Numbered from the stretch's first letter, positions 1-7,963 are shown. The stretch: DNA of 64,000 bases from Microbacterium sp. RURRCA19A (GCF_900156455.1 NZ_FTNQ01000001.1:1-64000); one strand, 5' to 3'. The notes: a model not told the origin generated them from the letters alone. Translations and numbers: made by a program.

Positions 1-73
1 CGAGGTCGAGACGGCGTACTACGCTGACCAAGAATCAGCCAATCCGGCACCGGCCGGACAAGGCTCCCGATAG
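1..73 (+). pseudogene. 3' end of an IS3-family transposase (OrfB), cut by the window edge
   Basis: The frame that is open from base 2 ends at a TAG at 71-73 and encodes about 23 residues (ETAYYADQESANPAPAGQGS near the end). This resembles the usual tail of IS3/IS150-type OrfB proteins, which often end in a PAEFE-x-AYYA-like stretch followed by a short polar tail. Only the tail is visible, so I cannot tell whether the element to the left is intact. It is a different copy from the fragment at 275-589, because both are C-terminal parts. The identification rests on a short motif. Confidence 0.4.
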
Positions 74-274
74 GAACGAAAGTCAGGCCGATTCACGCTG
101 CGCTGCACGCGTCCTCAGTCCTTGCGCCGCCGGCGATAGCGGCCCAGAACCTGACCCGATCCTCACGCCAGGCCACCGTCGGCGCACCCGGCGACGGGAT
201 CTGACCTCGATACGCCCGAGCTCGTGCCTGCTTCGCGCCGATACCACTAACCATGCTTCCACCTCTCGATCGAG

Positions 275-589
275 GTGTTGCAACCACCAGTTGAATCCGC
301 CCAGTACACCTCGTGGCTCTTTGGACACCGGCTGCGCCAAGCCGGGCTTCTCGGATCGATGGGCAGAGTCGCCTCCAGCGTCGACAACGCCCTGATCGAG
401 AGCTTCTGGTCGACCATGCAACGTGAGCTTCTGGACCGCACGAACTGGGACTCAAGGACGCAACTCGCGTCGGCGATGTTCGAATGGATCGAGGGCTTCT
501 ACAACCCTCGCCGCCGGCACTCCGCGCTCGACTACCTCAGCCCCGCCGACTACGAAGCCCTTCACGCCACCATCGAAATCGCGGCATGA
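275..589 (+). pseudogene. Truncated IS3-family transposase, C-terminal part of the rve integrase core
   Basis: The 104-residue frame carries the last third of a DDE transposase. QYTSW, the segment around ASSVDNALIESFWSTMQREL with the presumed catalytic Glu, the basic YNPRRRHSAL stretch and the closing LSPADYEA are all typical of IS3-group OrfB. A full OrfB is about 280-300 residues, so the N-terminal half with the first two catalytic Asp residues is missing. The residues just before QYTSW are degraded: the usual H(S/T)DRGS is replaced by QPPVESA. It is a dead remnant. No intact inverted repeats were recognised around it. Confidence 0.8.
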
Positions 590-844
590 TCAACACACAA
601 GAACCGTCCGGGAAACCGGGTCAAGCTCCTGTGGGTCAACGATGAGTGGCGTATCGACGGCAGTGAACCGAACCGCATCGCGACGAACATGCTGCGCGCG
701 TACGGCATTCACCTCTCCGACAACGACGATGTCTGCGGGAGTGTGCTGTTTGCCGGGACTGATGGAAACGGCGGGATGGCCAGCCTCACCGACCGACACC
801 GCGCGGTCCTCGCGGACGCGCTCGCTCATGCCTTCCGGATGTGA
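590..844 (+). pseudogene. 3' remnant of a DUF3846-like mobile-element gene
   Basis: Directly after the transposase stop, the same frame stays open to a TGA at 842-844, with no start codon near its beginning. The readable part contains LLWVNDEWRIDGSEPNRIAT, then a GSVLFAGTDGNGG turn and an ALAHAF tail. A WVNEEG...LPxNxxAT...G(D/S)VL pattern is characteristic of the DUF3846 family found on plasmids, phages and integrative elements. It looks like the 3' half of such a gene whose 5' end was removed when the IS3 copy landed or was deleted. The family assignment is from memory of the motif. Confidence 0.5.
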
Positions 845-845
845 C

Positions 846-1595
846 CTAGTCGTGAAAGAACGCCGTCACGAGGGCCATGGCAACGTGCTCGTCCGTGCCC
901 TCCTCGCGGAGCAGTCGGTAGACGAGCGTCACCACGAAGACGCTCAGGATGCGGTGCGCTTCGAGGTCTGGGTCGATAACCGGCGGCGTACCGCGACGGA
1001 GCGGAGGACCAGCGGGAGCGTAGGCACCAGCGAGAAATCCGCCCGCATGCGAGTAGTGGGTCTCGTCGCGCCACCATCGGTAGAGGTCGGCGGCTTTCAC
1101 GTCGGTCGCGTGGACAGCGGAGGCAAACTTCCTCGCTTGGTCCTTCACCGGCCCTTTGTCCGTGACATTGAGAACGAAATCGTTCATCTCGCTGAGGTCC
1201 ACCTCGACCGCTGCGCCGAGTGTCGCGAGATGCTCAAATGTCTTCGTTTCGTGCTCTCGTTCCTGGTCGAGCATCGCGTCTACGGCTCCGAGACGGTCCT
1301 CGTGCGGTAAGTCGTGGAGCCACTGCATCCGCAGAGCCGTTTCGAGCCAGCTTCGAGTGTTTGGCGACGCTGCGTAGGGTCTCCCGGCGAGCGTCAGCGT
1401 GGCGATGACGTGCGATTGTTCGAAGAAGTTCCGAAGCCAACCCACGATGAACTGAGTGACGTGGGTGGATGGGACACGCGACAGGTCTACGGCGAGGATT
1501 CGCTCTGCTGACGCGATGACCGACTCGGCGTTTACAACGCGAAGTGGACGCTGGCGCTCTACACGTCGCACGCGCTTGGCGCTGCTACCGCTCAT
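846..1595 (-). CDS. Accessory protein of unknown function, all-helical, paired with the gene at 1610-2737
   Basis: The product has 249 residues, no signal peptide and no clear membrane segment. Two stretches stand out. One is TRSWLETALRMQW near residue 80. The other is LYRWWRDETHYSHAGG near residue 170, which carries a conserved-looking Arg and His pair. The same two motif shapes occur in the neighbouring protein (RPVLESLAAAVW and FYRLWAICSAHAHAQ), so the two are probably distant homologues. The layout recalls DUF5677/HEPN-like helical proteins of mobile and defence regions, but I do not recognise the family. It lies 14 bases downstream of its partner in the same operon. The left flank is transposase debris, and the gene contains none of the GGATGCC words that are dense elsewhere, both of which point to transfer. 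Confidence 0.75.
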   Translation of the reverse strand: MSGSSAKRVRRVERQRPLRVVNAESVIASAERILAVDLSRVPSTHVTQFIVGWLRNFFEQSHVIATLTLAGRPYAASPNTRSWLETALRMQWLHDLPHEDRLGAVDAMLDQEREHETKTFEHLATLGAAVEVDLSEMNDFVLNVTDKGPVKDQARKFASAVHATDVKAADLYRWWRDETHYSHAGGFLAGAYAPAGPPLRRGTPPVIDPDLEAHRILSVFVVTLVYRLLREEGTDEHVAMALVTAFFHD

Positions 1596-1609
1596 GGGCG
1601 GGTTCTCAA

Positions 1610-2737
1610 CTACGCATCCGACGAGCGAGGTTCGGCCGCTTCGCCACCGGGTCTCGGACCGGTTTCGGCATCGAGGGAGTGGCCGCGCTCGTTCAGCAGC
1701 TTGCTCAGAACGTTCAGACCGTCCGCGGCAAACCGAACGACTTCGGCGAACATCTCGGAATCAGCCTCGACGTAGGTCCAGTCGCCGTGCGGGCCGGTAC
1801 CGGCAGACCGCGCGCCGTGCCTCATCACAGCGAAGAGCTGAGCGTGCGCGTGAGCCGAGCAGATGGCCCACAGACGGTAGAACTGCTTGTTCGAGCCTGG
1901 GATGAACCGGCTCGCCTTGTCCGGGAGCGAGGACGGGTCTATCGGGAGGCTCATCTTCGTCTTGTCGAAGCCCATCTTCGTGCACACCTCAGTGAGGATG
2001 CGGTCGAGTCCGCGGTTGACCTTCTCCGCTTCCTCGTCGGGCTGGCCGGACCGACGAACGCGGTCCGCGAACTTCTTGCCCTGGCTCAGTTCGGTCGCCA
2101 GCAGGCGCGTCGCGTTCTTCACACGCTCGCGGCCGTCCTTCGGTCCGAGCACCCACACCGCGGCGGCGAGAGACTCCAAGACCGGGCGGAAGAGCGTGTA
2201 ATCGGAGTACAGGCTCAGCCACATCGCTGGCTCTACCTCACGGCCACCGGTCTTATCCACCCATGCCTGAAGGTGGTCAACGATGGCTGACACGAATCCG
2301 TCCACTACGGTCCCTGGCACAACGTCGCTCCCTGAGAGCACCCGGTCGTTCGCGGCGTCGGAACCTGGCGCGACGAACCGGTATGACCGGTATACGAGCG
2401 CCGCAAATGCCTTCATTCCCTCGCGGGCACTGAGGATGGTCTGGTCTGCTTCGGACGCTGGTGTGAACACCGGCTCACCGAGCGGCGCCGACGGCTTCGA
2501 GACCGTCTTGATGTGCACCTCAATGGCTTCACGGAGCGCGTCAAGGGCTTCATCCTCGGTCTCGCCGAACCTCCGGGCGAGCTTCACTTCACTGCCGTCG
2601 AGTGGGCGGACCCACGCTTGCGCGACGAAGGCACCAGCGTCCCGCATCGTCTCAGGGGTAGACGCGACCGCTATGCGGCTATGGGTTCCCGGTTCGAGCG
2701 TTTCAGCAGACACGGAACCAGCGTAGGGGTACCGCAT
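1610..2737 (-). CDS. Accessory protein of unknown function with a short N-terminal beta domain and a helical body
   Basis: The product has 375 residues. Residues 1 to about 85 look like a small beta-rich domain ending in a helix (RRFGETEDEALDALREAIEV), a pattern seen in HicB-like and phage-integrase N-terminal folds; this resemblance is weak. The rest is predicted helical, with MWLSLYSDYTLFRPVLESLA near residue 190 and FYRLWAICSAHAHAQ near residue 305. Both motifs are echoed in the downstream partner at 846-1595. The tail is Gly/Pro/Glu-rich and probably disordered. The start is an ATG at 2737. It is the first gene of a two-gene unit in an accessory scar. The function is unknown; a nuclease or abortive-infection role is possible but unproven. 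Confidence 0.75.
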   Translation of the reverse strand: MRYPYAGSVSAETLEPGTHSRIAVASTPETMRDAGAFVAQAWVRPLDGSEVKLARRFGETEDEALDALREAIEVHIKTVSKPSAPLGEPVFTPASEADQTILSAREGMKAFAALVYRSYRFVAPGSDAANDRVLSGSDVVPGTVVDGFVSAIVDHLQAWVDKTGGREVEPAMWLSLYSDYTLFRPVLESLAAAVWVLGPKDGRERVKNATRLLATELSQGKKFADRVRRSGQPDEEAEKVNRGLDRILTEVCTKMGFDKTKMSLPIDPSSLPDKASRFIPGSNKQFYRLWAICSAHAHAQLFAVMRHGARSAGTGPHGDWTYVEADSEMFAEVVRFAADGLNVLSKLLNERGHSLDAETGPRPGGEAAEPRSSDA

Positions 2738-2812
2738 ATACGGTCGAGGGCGAGCACGGCGCCTCTCACGCCGTCGCAGAGGACGAAGTCAGCCGCGCCG
2801 GACGGCCTTTAG

Positions 2813-3007
2813 CAGCCGCAGCGTCAGCTCACCCATGCGGGCGCCGCGTGGAACGCCCTGTGGGAGACGAACTTCGACCCGTTCGACGGGTGGAAGGACG
2901 CGGCGGCCCGCGAGGCGTGGCGCGCGGCGGGCGAGGGCGTCGCGGCGCGACTCGCCGACGAGGTCTCGGCGTTCGCCGACGTCTGGTACGAGCCGTGGCC
3001 GCTCTGA
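2813..3007 (+). pseudogene. 3' remnant of an unidentified chromosomal gene
   Basis: An open frame runs from just after a TAG at 2810-2812 to a TGA at 3005-3007 and has no start codon. It encodes about 64 residues rich in Trp, Ala and acidic residues (AAWNALWETNFDPFDGW and, at the end, ADVWYEPWPL). The protein-like composition with GC-rich third positions suggests the true C-terminus of a gene whose 5' part was lost at the accessory junction. I do not recognise the family. The stretch 2738-2812 holds nothing I can identify. Confidence 0.45.
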
Positions 3008-3069
3008 GCAGAGCTCGGCGGTTCGTGGCACCGGGCGATTCCGGAGACCGTTCCCGCACCGACCTTCGC

Positions 3070-3075
3070 TAAAGT
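3070..3075 (+). promoter_or_regulatory. -10 box (TAAAGT) of a leaderless promoter
   Basis: TAAAGT is followed by exactly six bases and then the GTG start at 3082, so transcription should begin at the start codon itself. No ribosome binding site precedes the GTG. The same spacing recurs at many genes in the window. Confidence 0.6.
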
Positions 3076-3081
3076 CGGCGC

Positions 3082-4395
3082 GTGCATTCCACCCGCCCGG
3101 CTGCGGCCGCGTCGCATCAGGAGCGCCGCGCCCGGGTGCGGGCCGTCCTCGCCGGGTCCGTGCCCAACCTCGTGCAGTGGTTCAACCTGTACGTCTACGC
3201 GATCTTCGCGCCGTACTTCCGCACCGAGTTCTTCGACGCCGACTCGCCCGACTCGCTGATCTACGTCTACGCGCTGTTCGCCGTCACGTTCGTCGTCAGG
3301 CCGGTGGGCTCCTGGCTGTTCGGCCGGTTCGCAGATACGCGGGGGAGGATGGCCGCCCTCGTCGCGGCGGTCGCGCTCATGTCGGCCGGATCGCTCGCCC
3401 TCGCGATCGCGCCGACCGAGCGGGTCGTCGGCGCCTGGGCAGCCGTGATCCTCGTGGTCGTGAGCATCGTGCAGGGGATCGCAGCCGGAGGCGAGTACGC
3501 CGCGGCCACCGTGCTGCTCTCGGAGTCGGGGACGCGCGGGCATCGCGGATTCTTCGCTTCCTTCCAGGGCGCGACGATCGTCGGTGGTCTGGTGCTGGCT
3601 CAGGGTCTCCTCCTGGTGCTCCTGCTCATCGGCGATCGCACGTCGGTGTCGCAGTGGGGCTGGCGGGTCGCGTTCGCGGCGGGCGGCGCGGCGGGTCTCG
3701 TATCGCTGTGGTGGGCGCGCGGTCGCCGCCGCTCGGCATCCACCGCGGTCGCAGCGACCTCGACCCCGCCCTCGACGATGGCGGAGCTGCTCCGCTCGCA
3801 CTGGCGTCCGCTGGTGTGGGTGATGCTCCTCACGGCCGGAGGGAGCGCGGCGTTCTACACCGCGACGGTCACGGTTCCCTCGCTCTTCCGTGAGACCGCT
3901 TTCGGCGCGGGCGGCGCGCCCGCAGAACTCGCGGTCACGGGAGTGGTCTTCGCGGCCTTCGTCGTGCTCATGCTCCTCCAGCCGCTCGGCGGAGCGCTGA
4001 GCGACCGCATCGGCCGCAAGCCCCTCCTCATCGCCTTCGGCGCGGCGGGAGTGCTCGGCGCGGGACTGCTCGTGTCGACGGCCGAGCGGGAGACGACGTC
4101 CCCGGTGGTGTTCGGCATCCTCGTCCTCTCGTTCGCCGTTCTGACGTGCTACCTGTCCGTCAACGGCATCGCCAAGGCGGAGGTCTTCCCCGCGCACGTC
4201 CGTGCCCTCGGAGTCGGCTTCGGCTACGCGGTCGCGAACTCGCTCTTCGGCGGCACCGCGCCGCTGGTGTACCACGCCACCGGCGGAAGCACCGGCTTCA
4301 TCGTCTACCTGACCGTGCTGCTCGGGGTGACCCTGGCCGCCGCGCTCGCGATGCGCGGAGGGGTCGCGACCGCCCTGGACGCGCCTCGGCCGTAG
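3082..4395 (+). CDS. MFS transporter of the metabolite:H+ symporter (MHS) type
   Basis: The 437-residue protein has about 12 hydrophobic segments. The N-terminal region (VPNLVQWFNLYVYAIFAPYF) is the signature of the MHS family (KgtP, ProP, shikimate and citrate permeases), and the cytoplasmic loop GRFADTRGRM fits the MFS loop 2-3 motif. The second half repeats it as GALSDRIGRK. It should import an organic acid, osmolyte or similar solute with protons across the cytoplasmic membrane; the substrate cannot be read from sequence. The GTG start sits six bases after a TAAAGT -10 box. The gene stands alone, directly right of the accessory scar. Confidence 0.88.
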   Translation: MHSTRPAAAASHQERRARVRAVLAGSVPNLVQWFNLYVYAIFAPYFRTEFFDADSPDSLIYVYALFAVTFVVRPVGSWLFGRFADTRGRMAALVAAVALMSAGSLALAIAPTERVVGAWAAVILVVVSIVQGIAAGGEYAAATVLLSESGTRGHRGFFASFQGATIVGGLVLAQGLLLVLLLIGDRTSVSQWGWRVAFAAGGAAGLVSLWWARGRRRSASTAVAATSTPPSTMAELLRSHWRPLVWVMLLTAGGSAAFYTATVTVPSLFRETAFGAGGAPAELAVTGVVFAAFVVLMLLQPLGGALSDRIGRKPLLIAFGAAGVLGAGLLVSTAERETTSPVVFGILVLSFAVLTCYLSVNGIAKAEVFPAHVRALGVGFGYAVANSLFGGTAPLVYHATGGSTGFIVYLTVLLGVTLAAALAMRGGVATALDAPRP

Positions 4396-4408
4396 CCACC
4401 CGCGCGCA

Positions 4409-4437
4409 AGCCCCCGGCCGTCCAGGAACCGGGGGCT
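4409..4437. terminator. Bidirectional hairpin terminator
   Basis: AGCCCCCGG at 4409-4417 pairs with CCGGGGGCT at 4429-4437 across an 11-base loop. It lies between two convergent genes, 14 bases after the transporter stop and 14 bases before the end of the minus-strand gene. Confidence 0.75.
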
Positions 4438-4451
4438 CGAGTGCGACGGCG

Positions 4452-5306
4452 TCAGCCGCCGATGGGCGTCGGGTTCGACGGGTCGGGCGGGACGGGCAGC
4501 GAACCGTTGATCCGGTTCTGGGCCTGGCACTGGCTGGTGCAGTTCGTGGCTCCCGCCGACAGCTCGATGGCATCCTCACCGAGCACCCCGCCCATGCGAC
4601 CGCCGGACTGGACCGTCCACTTCGTGACCGTGGCATCCTGGTACGTCTTCGTCGCGACCTGCGGGCTGTCCTTGCCGAGGAGCATCTGGTGGGCGTCGGG
4701 GCCCGAGGCGACGGCATCCACTCCGTTGCCGAAGTTGATCTTCCCGGTGTACTGGTTCACGAAGTAGAACAGGCCCGGGCCGAGGGTGTGCACGAGTTCG
4801 ACGGGGGCGGCGAACTCGGGCTCCATCTGGAAGATGCCGCCCTGCGCACCGTCCTTCGCCTGGATCTTCAGCTTGCCGCCCGCTGTCGTGAAGATCGCGA
4901 CCACGGTGTCGTCGCGCACCTCGAGGCTCGACAGTCGGGTGCCGGCCCGCTGCGCGGCGGTGAGGGTCGGAACCTTCGACGAGAACACCACGGTGGGACT
5001 CGTCACCATGCGCTGCGTGTCCGGTGCGCCGGTGAGCGTGTAGTCGTACACGCCGAGGGTCGCAGGGTCGATCGTGAAGCGGTTGTTCCTGCCGCTGACG
5101 ACGATCGGCGTCGAGACCGTCAGGTCCTTCAGCTTCGCGTCCTTGCCCGGAGCGGGGTTGTACGTGGTGCTGTTGACGGTGACGGCGTAGTCGCCGCCCG
5201 TCGAGGTCGTCTTCGCCTGCGCGGCGGCGGGGAAGAGGAGACCGGATGCCGCCACCAGGGCGGCCGCGAGGACCGCCGTCGTGCGGGTGAATGTCGTGCT
5301 GCTCAT
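4452..5306 (-). CDS. Secreted protein of unknown function
   Basis: The 284-residue product begins with a clear Sec signal peptide of about 31 residues: a basic/polar start, an Ala/Leu core and an AQA cleavage site before Lys. The mature part is rich in beta-prone Thr, Val and Gly stretches, with no transmembrane segment and no lipobox. It ends in a Pro-rich tail. A Cys pair spaced by three residues (NCTSQC) near residue 265 is the only cysteine feature and may form a disulfide outside the cell. No enzyme motif was recognised. It is divergent from the exported Asp-rich protein at 5484, with a 177-base intergenic region that holds overlapping palindromes. Confidence 0.75.
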   Translation of the reverse strand: MSSTTFTRTTAVLAAALVAASGLLFPAAAQAKTTSTGGDYAVTVNSTTYNPAPGKDAKLKDLTVSTPIVVSGRNNRFTIDPATLGVYDYTLTGAPDTQRMVTSPTVVFSSKVPTLTAAQRAGTRLSSLEVRDDTVVAIFTTAGGKLKIQAKDGAQGGIFQMEPEFAAPVELVHTLGPGLFYFVNQYTGKINFGNGVDAVASGPDAHQMLLGKDSPQVATKTYQDATVTKWTVQSGGRMGGVLGEDAIELSAGATNCTSQCQAQNRINGSLPVPPDPSNPTPIGG

Positions 5307-5379
5307 GGATGCCTCGTTTCGTCAGGGGGCGAGCTGTGTCCACCCTCCCGGCGCGGCGCGGGACGCGACAATGCGACCT

Positions 5380-5405
5380 TGGTCGTACGACCATCGTCCG
5401 ATGGT
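5380..5405. promoter_or_regulatory. Two overlapping palindromes, candidate operator
   Basis: TGGTCGTACGACCA (5380-5393) is a perfect 14-base palindrome. It overlaps ACCATCG-TC-CGATGGT (5390-5405), also a perfect inverted repeat. They lie between the divergent genes at 5306 and 5484. A dimeric regulator, for example the NarL-type response regulator encoded at 7349-7963, is a plausible binder; that link is inference. Confidence 0.5.
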
Positions 5406-5483
5406 GCCCCGTCGGGCCTCCCGCGCACAGTGGACGCATCGTCTCTCGCGATCCACGCGAGAATGGCCGGAAGGACGGATGAC

Positions 5484-5930
5484 ATGAAGAAGCGGATCCT
5501 CATCGGCGCGGGCGCTCTGGCGCTCGCTGCCGCCCCCGCGGCCCTCGGGCTGTGGGGCAACACCTCATTCGCCGAATCGGTTCCCGTCCCCGTTCCGGTG
5601 TCGGGCCAGGTCGTGACGGTGTCGCCGTCGCCCTCGGTCGACGACCAGGGCGGCGAGACTCCCCGCGACCAGCGAGTGGAGCCCGGCGACGACCGCGGAG
5701 GGGCCTCGAGCGGGGCGGACGACGCGACCGGCAGCACCGACGACCGCGGCGGCGACGTCCCCCGCGACGCGCGGGTCGAGCCCGGCGACGACCGGGCGAC
5801 GCAGGATGCCACGGTCGACGACTCCGCGGTGCCGTCGACAACGCCCGATGACTCTTCCGGTTCCGGCCGGGGCTCGGACGACACCGGCTCGGGGCGGCGC
5901 GGCGGCGACCGTGGGGGAGAGGACGACTGA
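5484..5930 (+). CDS. Exported Asp/Gly-rich low-complexity protein in operon with a two-component system
   Basis: The 148-residue protein starts with MKKRILIGAGALALAAA, a signal peptide ending around the Phe-Ala-Glu at residue 30. The rest is disordered and strongly acidic. It contains two imperfect copies of a unit reading D-x-GG-x-x-PRD-x-RVEPGDDR, followed by Ser/Gly/Asp tails. The ATG at 5484 is preceded by GGAAGGA at a good distance; a nearby ATG at 5479 reads straight into a stop. Its TGA is directly followed by the GTG of the histidine kinase gene, so the three genes should be co-expressed. The acidic repeats could bind cations or act as an accessory of the sensor. Function unknown. Confidence 0.8.
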   Translation: MKKRILIGAGALALAAAPAALGLWGNTSFAESVPVPVPVSGQVVTVSPSPSVDDQGGETPRDQRVEPGDDRGGASSGADDATGSTDDRGGDVPRDARVEPGDDRATQDATVDDSAVPSTTPDDSSGSGRGSDDTGSGRRGGDRGGEDD

Positions 5931-7352
5931 GTGGCATCCGATCCCTCCACGCCACGATCACCGACCACGGATGCCGTTGAGGCGGTGCCGTGGTCGGTGC
6001 GCGTCGCCGGGCGCGCCGCCGAGGGCGTGCCGCGGTCGCTCTCGGCCCGCGCCGTGCTTCTGCGGCTGGGAGCGGTGCTCGTGACGGCGCTGGTCGCCGT
6101 CGCGGTTCTGGCCGGTTTCGGCGCGCAGTGGCTCGCTGAGCGCGAAGCGGTCAACGACGCCGCGCAGACGACCAACGTGCTGGCTCAGGCCGTCATCCGC
6201 CCCGCTCTCACGGACGCGCTCGCCGCGGGGGACCCCGCCGCGGTCGACGCGTTCGACGGGGTCGTGCGGTCGACGGTTCTGGGGTCGGACGTCGTCCGCG
6301 TGAAGATCTGGGATCCGCAGGGACGCGTGCTGTACGCCGACGAACCGCAGCTCATCGGGCGCACCTTCGCGCTCGACGACGCGCAACGCGCCGCTCTCGC
6401 TTCGCCGTCGACCCGCGCCACGGTCTCCGACCTGTCGGAGGACGAGAACGAGTTCGAGGACGCACCGCGCCTGCTCGAGGTGTACCGCCCGGTCTGGACG
6501 CCGTCGGGCCAACAGCTGCTCTTCGAGGTGTACTACCCCTACGAACCGGTGGCGGCCCGGTCGGCTGAACTGTGGCGCGGCTTCGCGGGGGTCACCACGA
6601 GCAGCCTGCTCCTGCTCGTCGTGCTCACCGCGCCGATCGTGTGGGGACTCATCCGCCGCCTGCGCGGCGCGGAGGCCCGCCGCGCAGAGCTCCTGCAGCG
6701 GGCGGTCGACGCGTCGGACGCCGAACGCCGTCGCATCGCCGGCACCCTCCACGACGGCCCCGTGCAGGACCTCGTGGCCACGAGCTTCGTCGCCGAGAGC
6801 GCCGCCGTCGCCGCCGACCGCGAAGGTCTGACGGATGCCGCGACCCGCGCCCGCGACGTGGCCGGTGCCGTGCGCGGCAACGTCCGCGTGCTGAGGTCGC
6901 TCCTCGTCGACATCTACCCCGAGAGCCTCCGCTCGACCGGGCTGACCGCCACGCTGCGCGACCTCGCCGCGACCGCCGCGGCGCGGGGGATCGAGGTCGA
7001 TCTGCATCTCGATCCGGCCACCGACGACCTCGCCGAGGACGACCAGCGCCTTCTCTACCGCGTCGCGCAGGAAGCGCTGCGCAATGCGGTGACGCACGGG
7101 GCACCGTGCCGCGTCCGGATCGCGGTGACGCTGACCGGGGGAGCGACCGTTCTGGAGGTCGCCGACGACGGCCCCGGCTTCGATCCCGCGGTTCTCGACC
7201 TTCCCCGCGACGACGGCCACCTCGGCACCCGCGTCATGCACGACCTCGCCGTCGAGGCGGGAGCGGAACTCTCGCTCGCCACCGCCCTCGGGCGCGGCAC
7301 CCGCTGGCGTCTGCGCCTGCCCGATCGAACGACACCCCGGGAGCACCCGTGA
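5931..7352 (+). CDS. Membrane sensor histidine kinase, NarL/LiaS type (HisKA_3)
   Basis: The 473-residue protein has transmembrane segments at about 42-65 and 222-242 that enclose an extracytoplasmic region of about 150 residues. That region looks like a PAS/Cache-type fold (VVRVKIWDPQGRVLYAD). The dimerisation helix carries the phosphoacceptor His274 in GTLHDGPVQD, the hallmark of HisKA_3 kinases. The ATPase domain has the N box EALRNAVTHG near 381 and the G box ADDGPGF near 411. It should phosphorylate the response regulator encoded next, whose GTG overlaps this stop codon. The acidic exported protein upstream is in the same operon and may act with the sensor domain. Confidence 0.9.
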   Translation: MASDPSTPRSPTTDAVEAVPWSVRVAGRAAEGVPRSLSARAVLLRLGAVLVTALVAVAVLAGFGAQWLAEREAVNDAAQTTNVLAQAVIRPALTDALAAGDPAAVDAFDGVVRSTVLGSDVVRVKIWDPQGRVLYADEPQLIGRTFALDDAQRAALASPSTRATVSDLSEDENEFEDAPRLLEVYRPVWTPSGQQLLFEVYYPYEPVAARSAELWRGFAGVTTSSLLLLVVLTAPIVWGLIRRLRGAEARRAELLQRAVDASDAERRRIAGTLHDGPVQDLVATSFVAESAAVAADREGLTDAATRARDVAGAVRGNVRVLRSLLVDIYPESLRSTGLTATLRDLAATAAARGIEVDLHLDPATDDLAEDDQRLLYRVAQEALRNAVTHGAPCRVRIAVTLTGGATVLEVADDGPGFDPAVLDLPRDDGHLGTRVMHDLAVEAGAELSLATALGRGTRWRLRLPDRTTPREHP

Positions 7353-7963
7353 TCCGCGTCCTCATCGCCGACGACCACGCCATGGTGCGCGAGGGTTTGG
7401 CATCCGTCCTCACGGCCGACGGAGACATCGAGATCGTCGCCACCGCGGCCGACGGAGCGGCCGCCGTCGAGGCCGTCACGTCGCACGAGGTCGACGTCGT
7501 CGTGATGGACCTGTCGATGCCCGTACTCGACGGCATCGAGGCGACACGGTCGGTCCGGTCGACGGAACCGAGCGTCCGCGTGCTCGTCCTCACCTCGTTC
7601 GGAGACCGGGATCGTGTCCGCCGCGCGCTCGCGGCGGGCGCGACCGGCTACCAGCTGAAGGATGCCGAGCCCGCCGAGCTCCGCGCGGCCGTGCGAGCGG
7701 TGCACGAGGGTCACGCGCCCCTGGATCCACGTGTCGCGGGCGTCCTTCTGCCCGAGCCCGCGTCCGCCGGAACCGGCCTGAGCGCGCGGGAGGAGGAGGT
7801 GCTGGGTCTTGTGGCGACGGGGCTGGCGAACAAGCAGATCGCCGCAGCGCTCGGCATCTCGGAGCGCACCGTCAAGGCGCACCTCGGCAGCATCTTCCGG
7901 CAGCTCGGCGTCGCCGACCGCACCAGCGCCGCGCTGTGGGCGCGGGACAATCTCGCGCGCTGA
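7349..7963 (+). CDS. NarL/FixJ-family response regulator
   Basis: The 204-residue protein has a receiver domain with the acidic pocket (IADDH), phosphoacceptor Asp54 (VVMDLSMP), a conserved Thr/Ser switch (VLTSF) and Lys (YQLKD). A C-terminal LuxR-type helix-turn-helix follows (LSAREEEVLGLVATGL, then ISERTVKAHLGSIF). It is the cognate partner of the kinase at 5931-7352, with a GTGA start/stop overlap. It probably controls its own operon and perhaps the divergent secreted protein, through the palindromes at 5380-5405; this target is a guess. It ends one base before the convergent peptidase gene. Confidence 0.93.
   Translation: MIRVLIADDHAMVREGLASVLTADGDIEIVATAADGAAAVEAVTSHEVDVVVMDLSMPVLDGIEATRSVRSTEPSVRVLVLTSFGDRDRVRRALAAGATGYQLKDAEPAELRAAVRAVHEGHAPLDPRVAGVLLPEPASAGTGLSAREEEVLGLVATGLANKQIAAALGISERTVKAHLGSIFRQLGVADRTSAALWARDNLAR

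Noticed and set aside
2824-4530. 568-residue minus-strand open frame
   Set aside because: It lies opposite the well-supported MHS transporter and reads as low-complexity Arg/Glu/Gly, the usual shadow in GC-rich DNA.
4146-5483. Long frame upstream of the Asp-rich exported protein, suggesting a fusion
   Set aside because: The upstream part crosses the end of the transporter gene and a terminator and is antisense to a real gene; a signal peptide starts at 5484.
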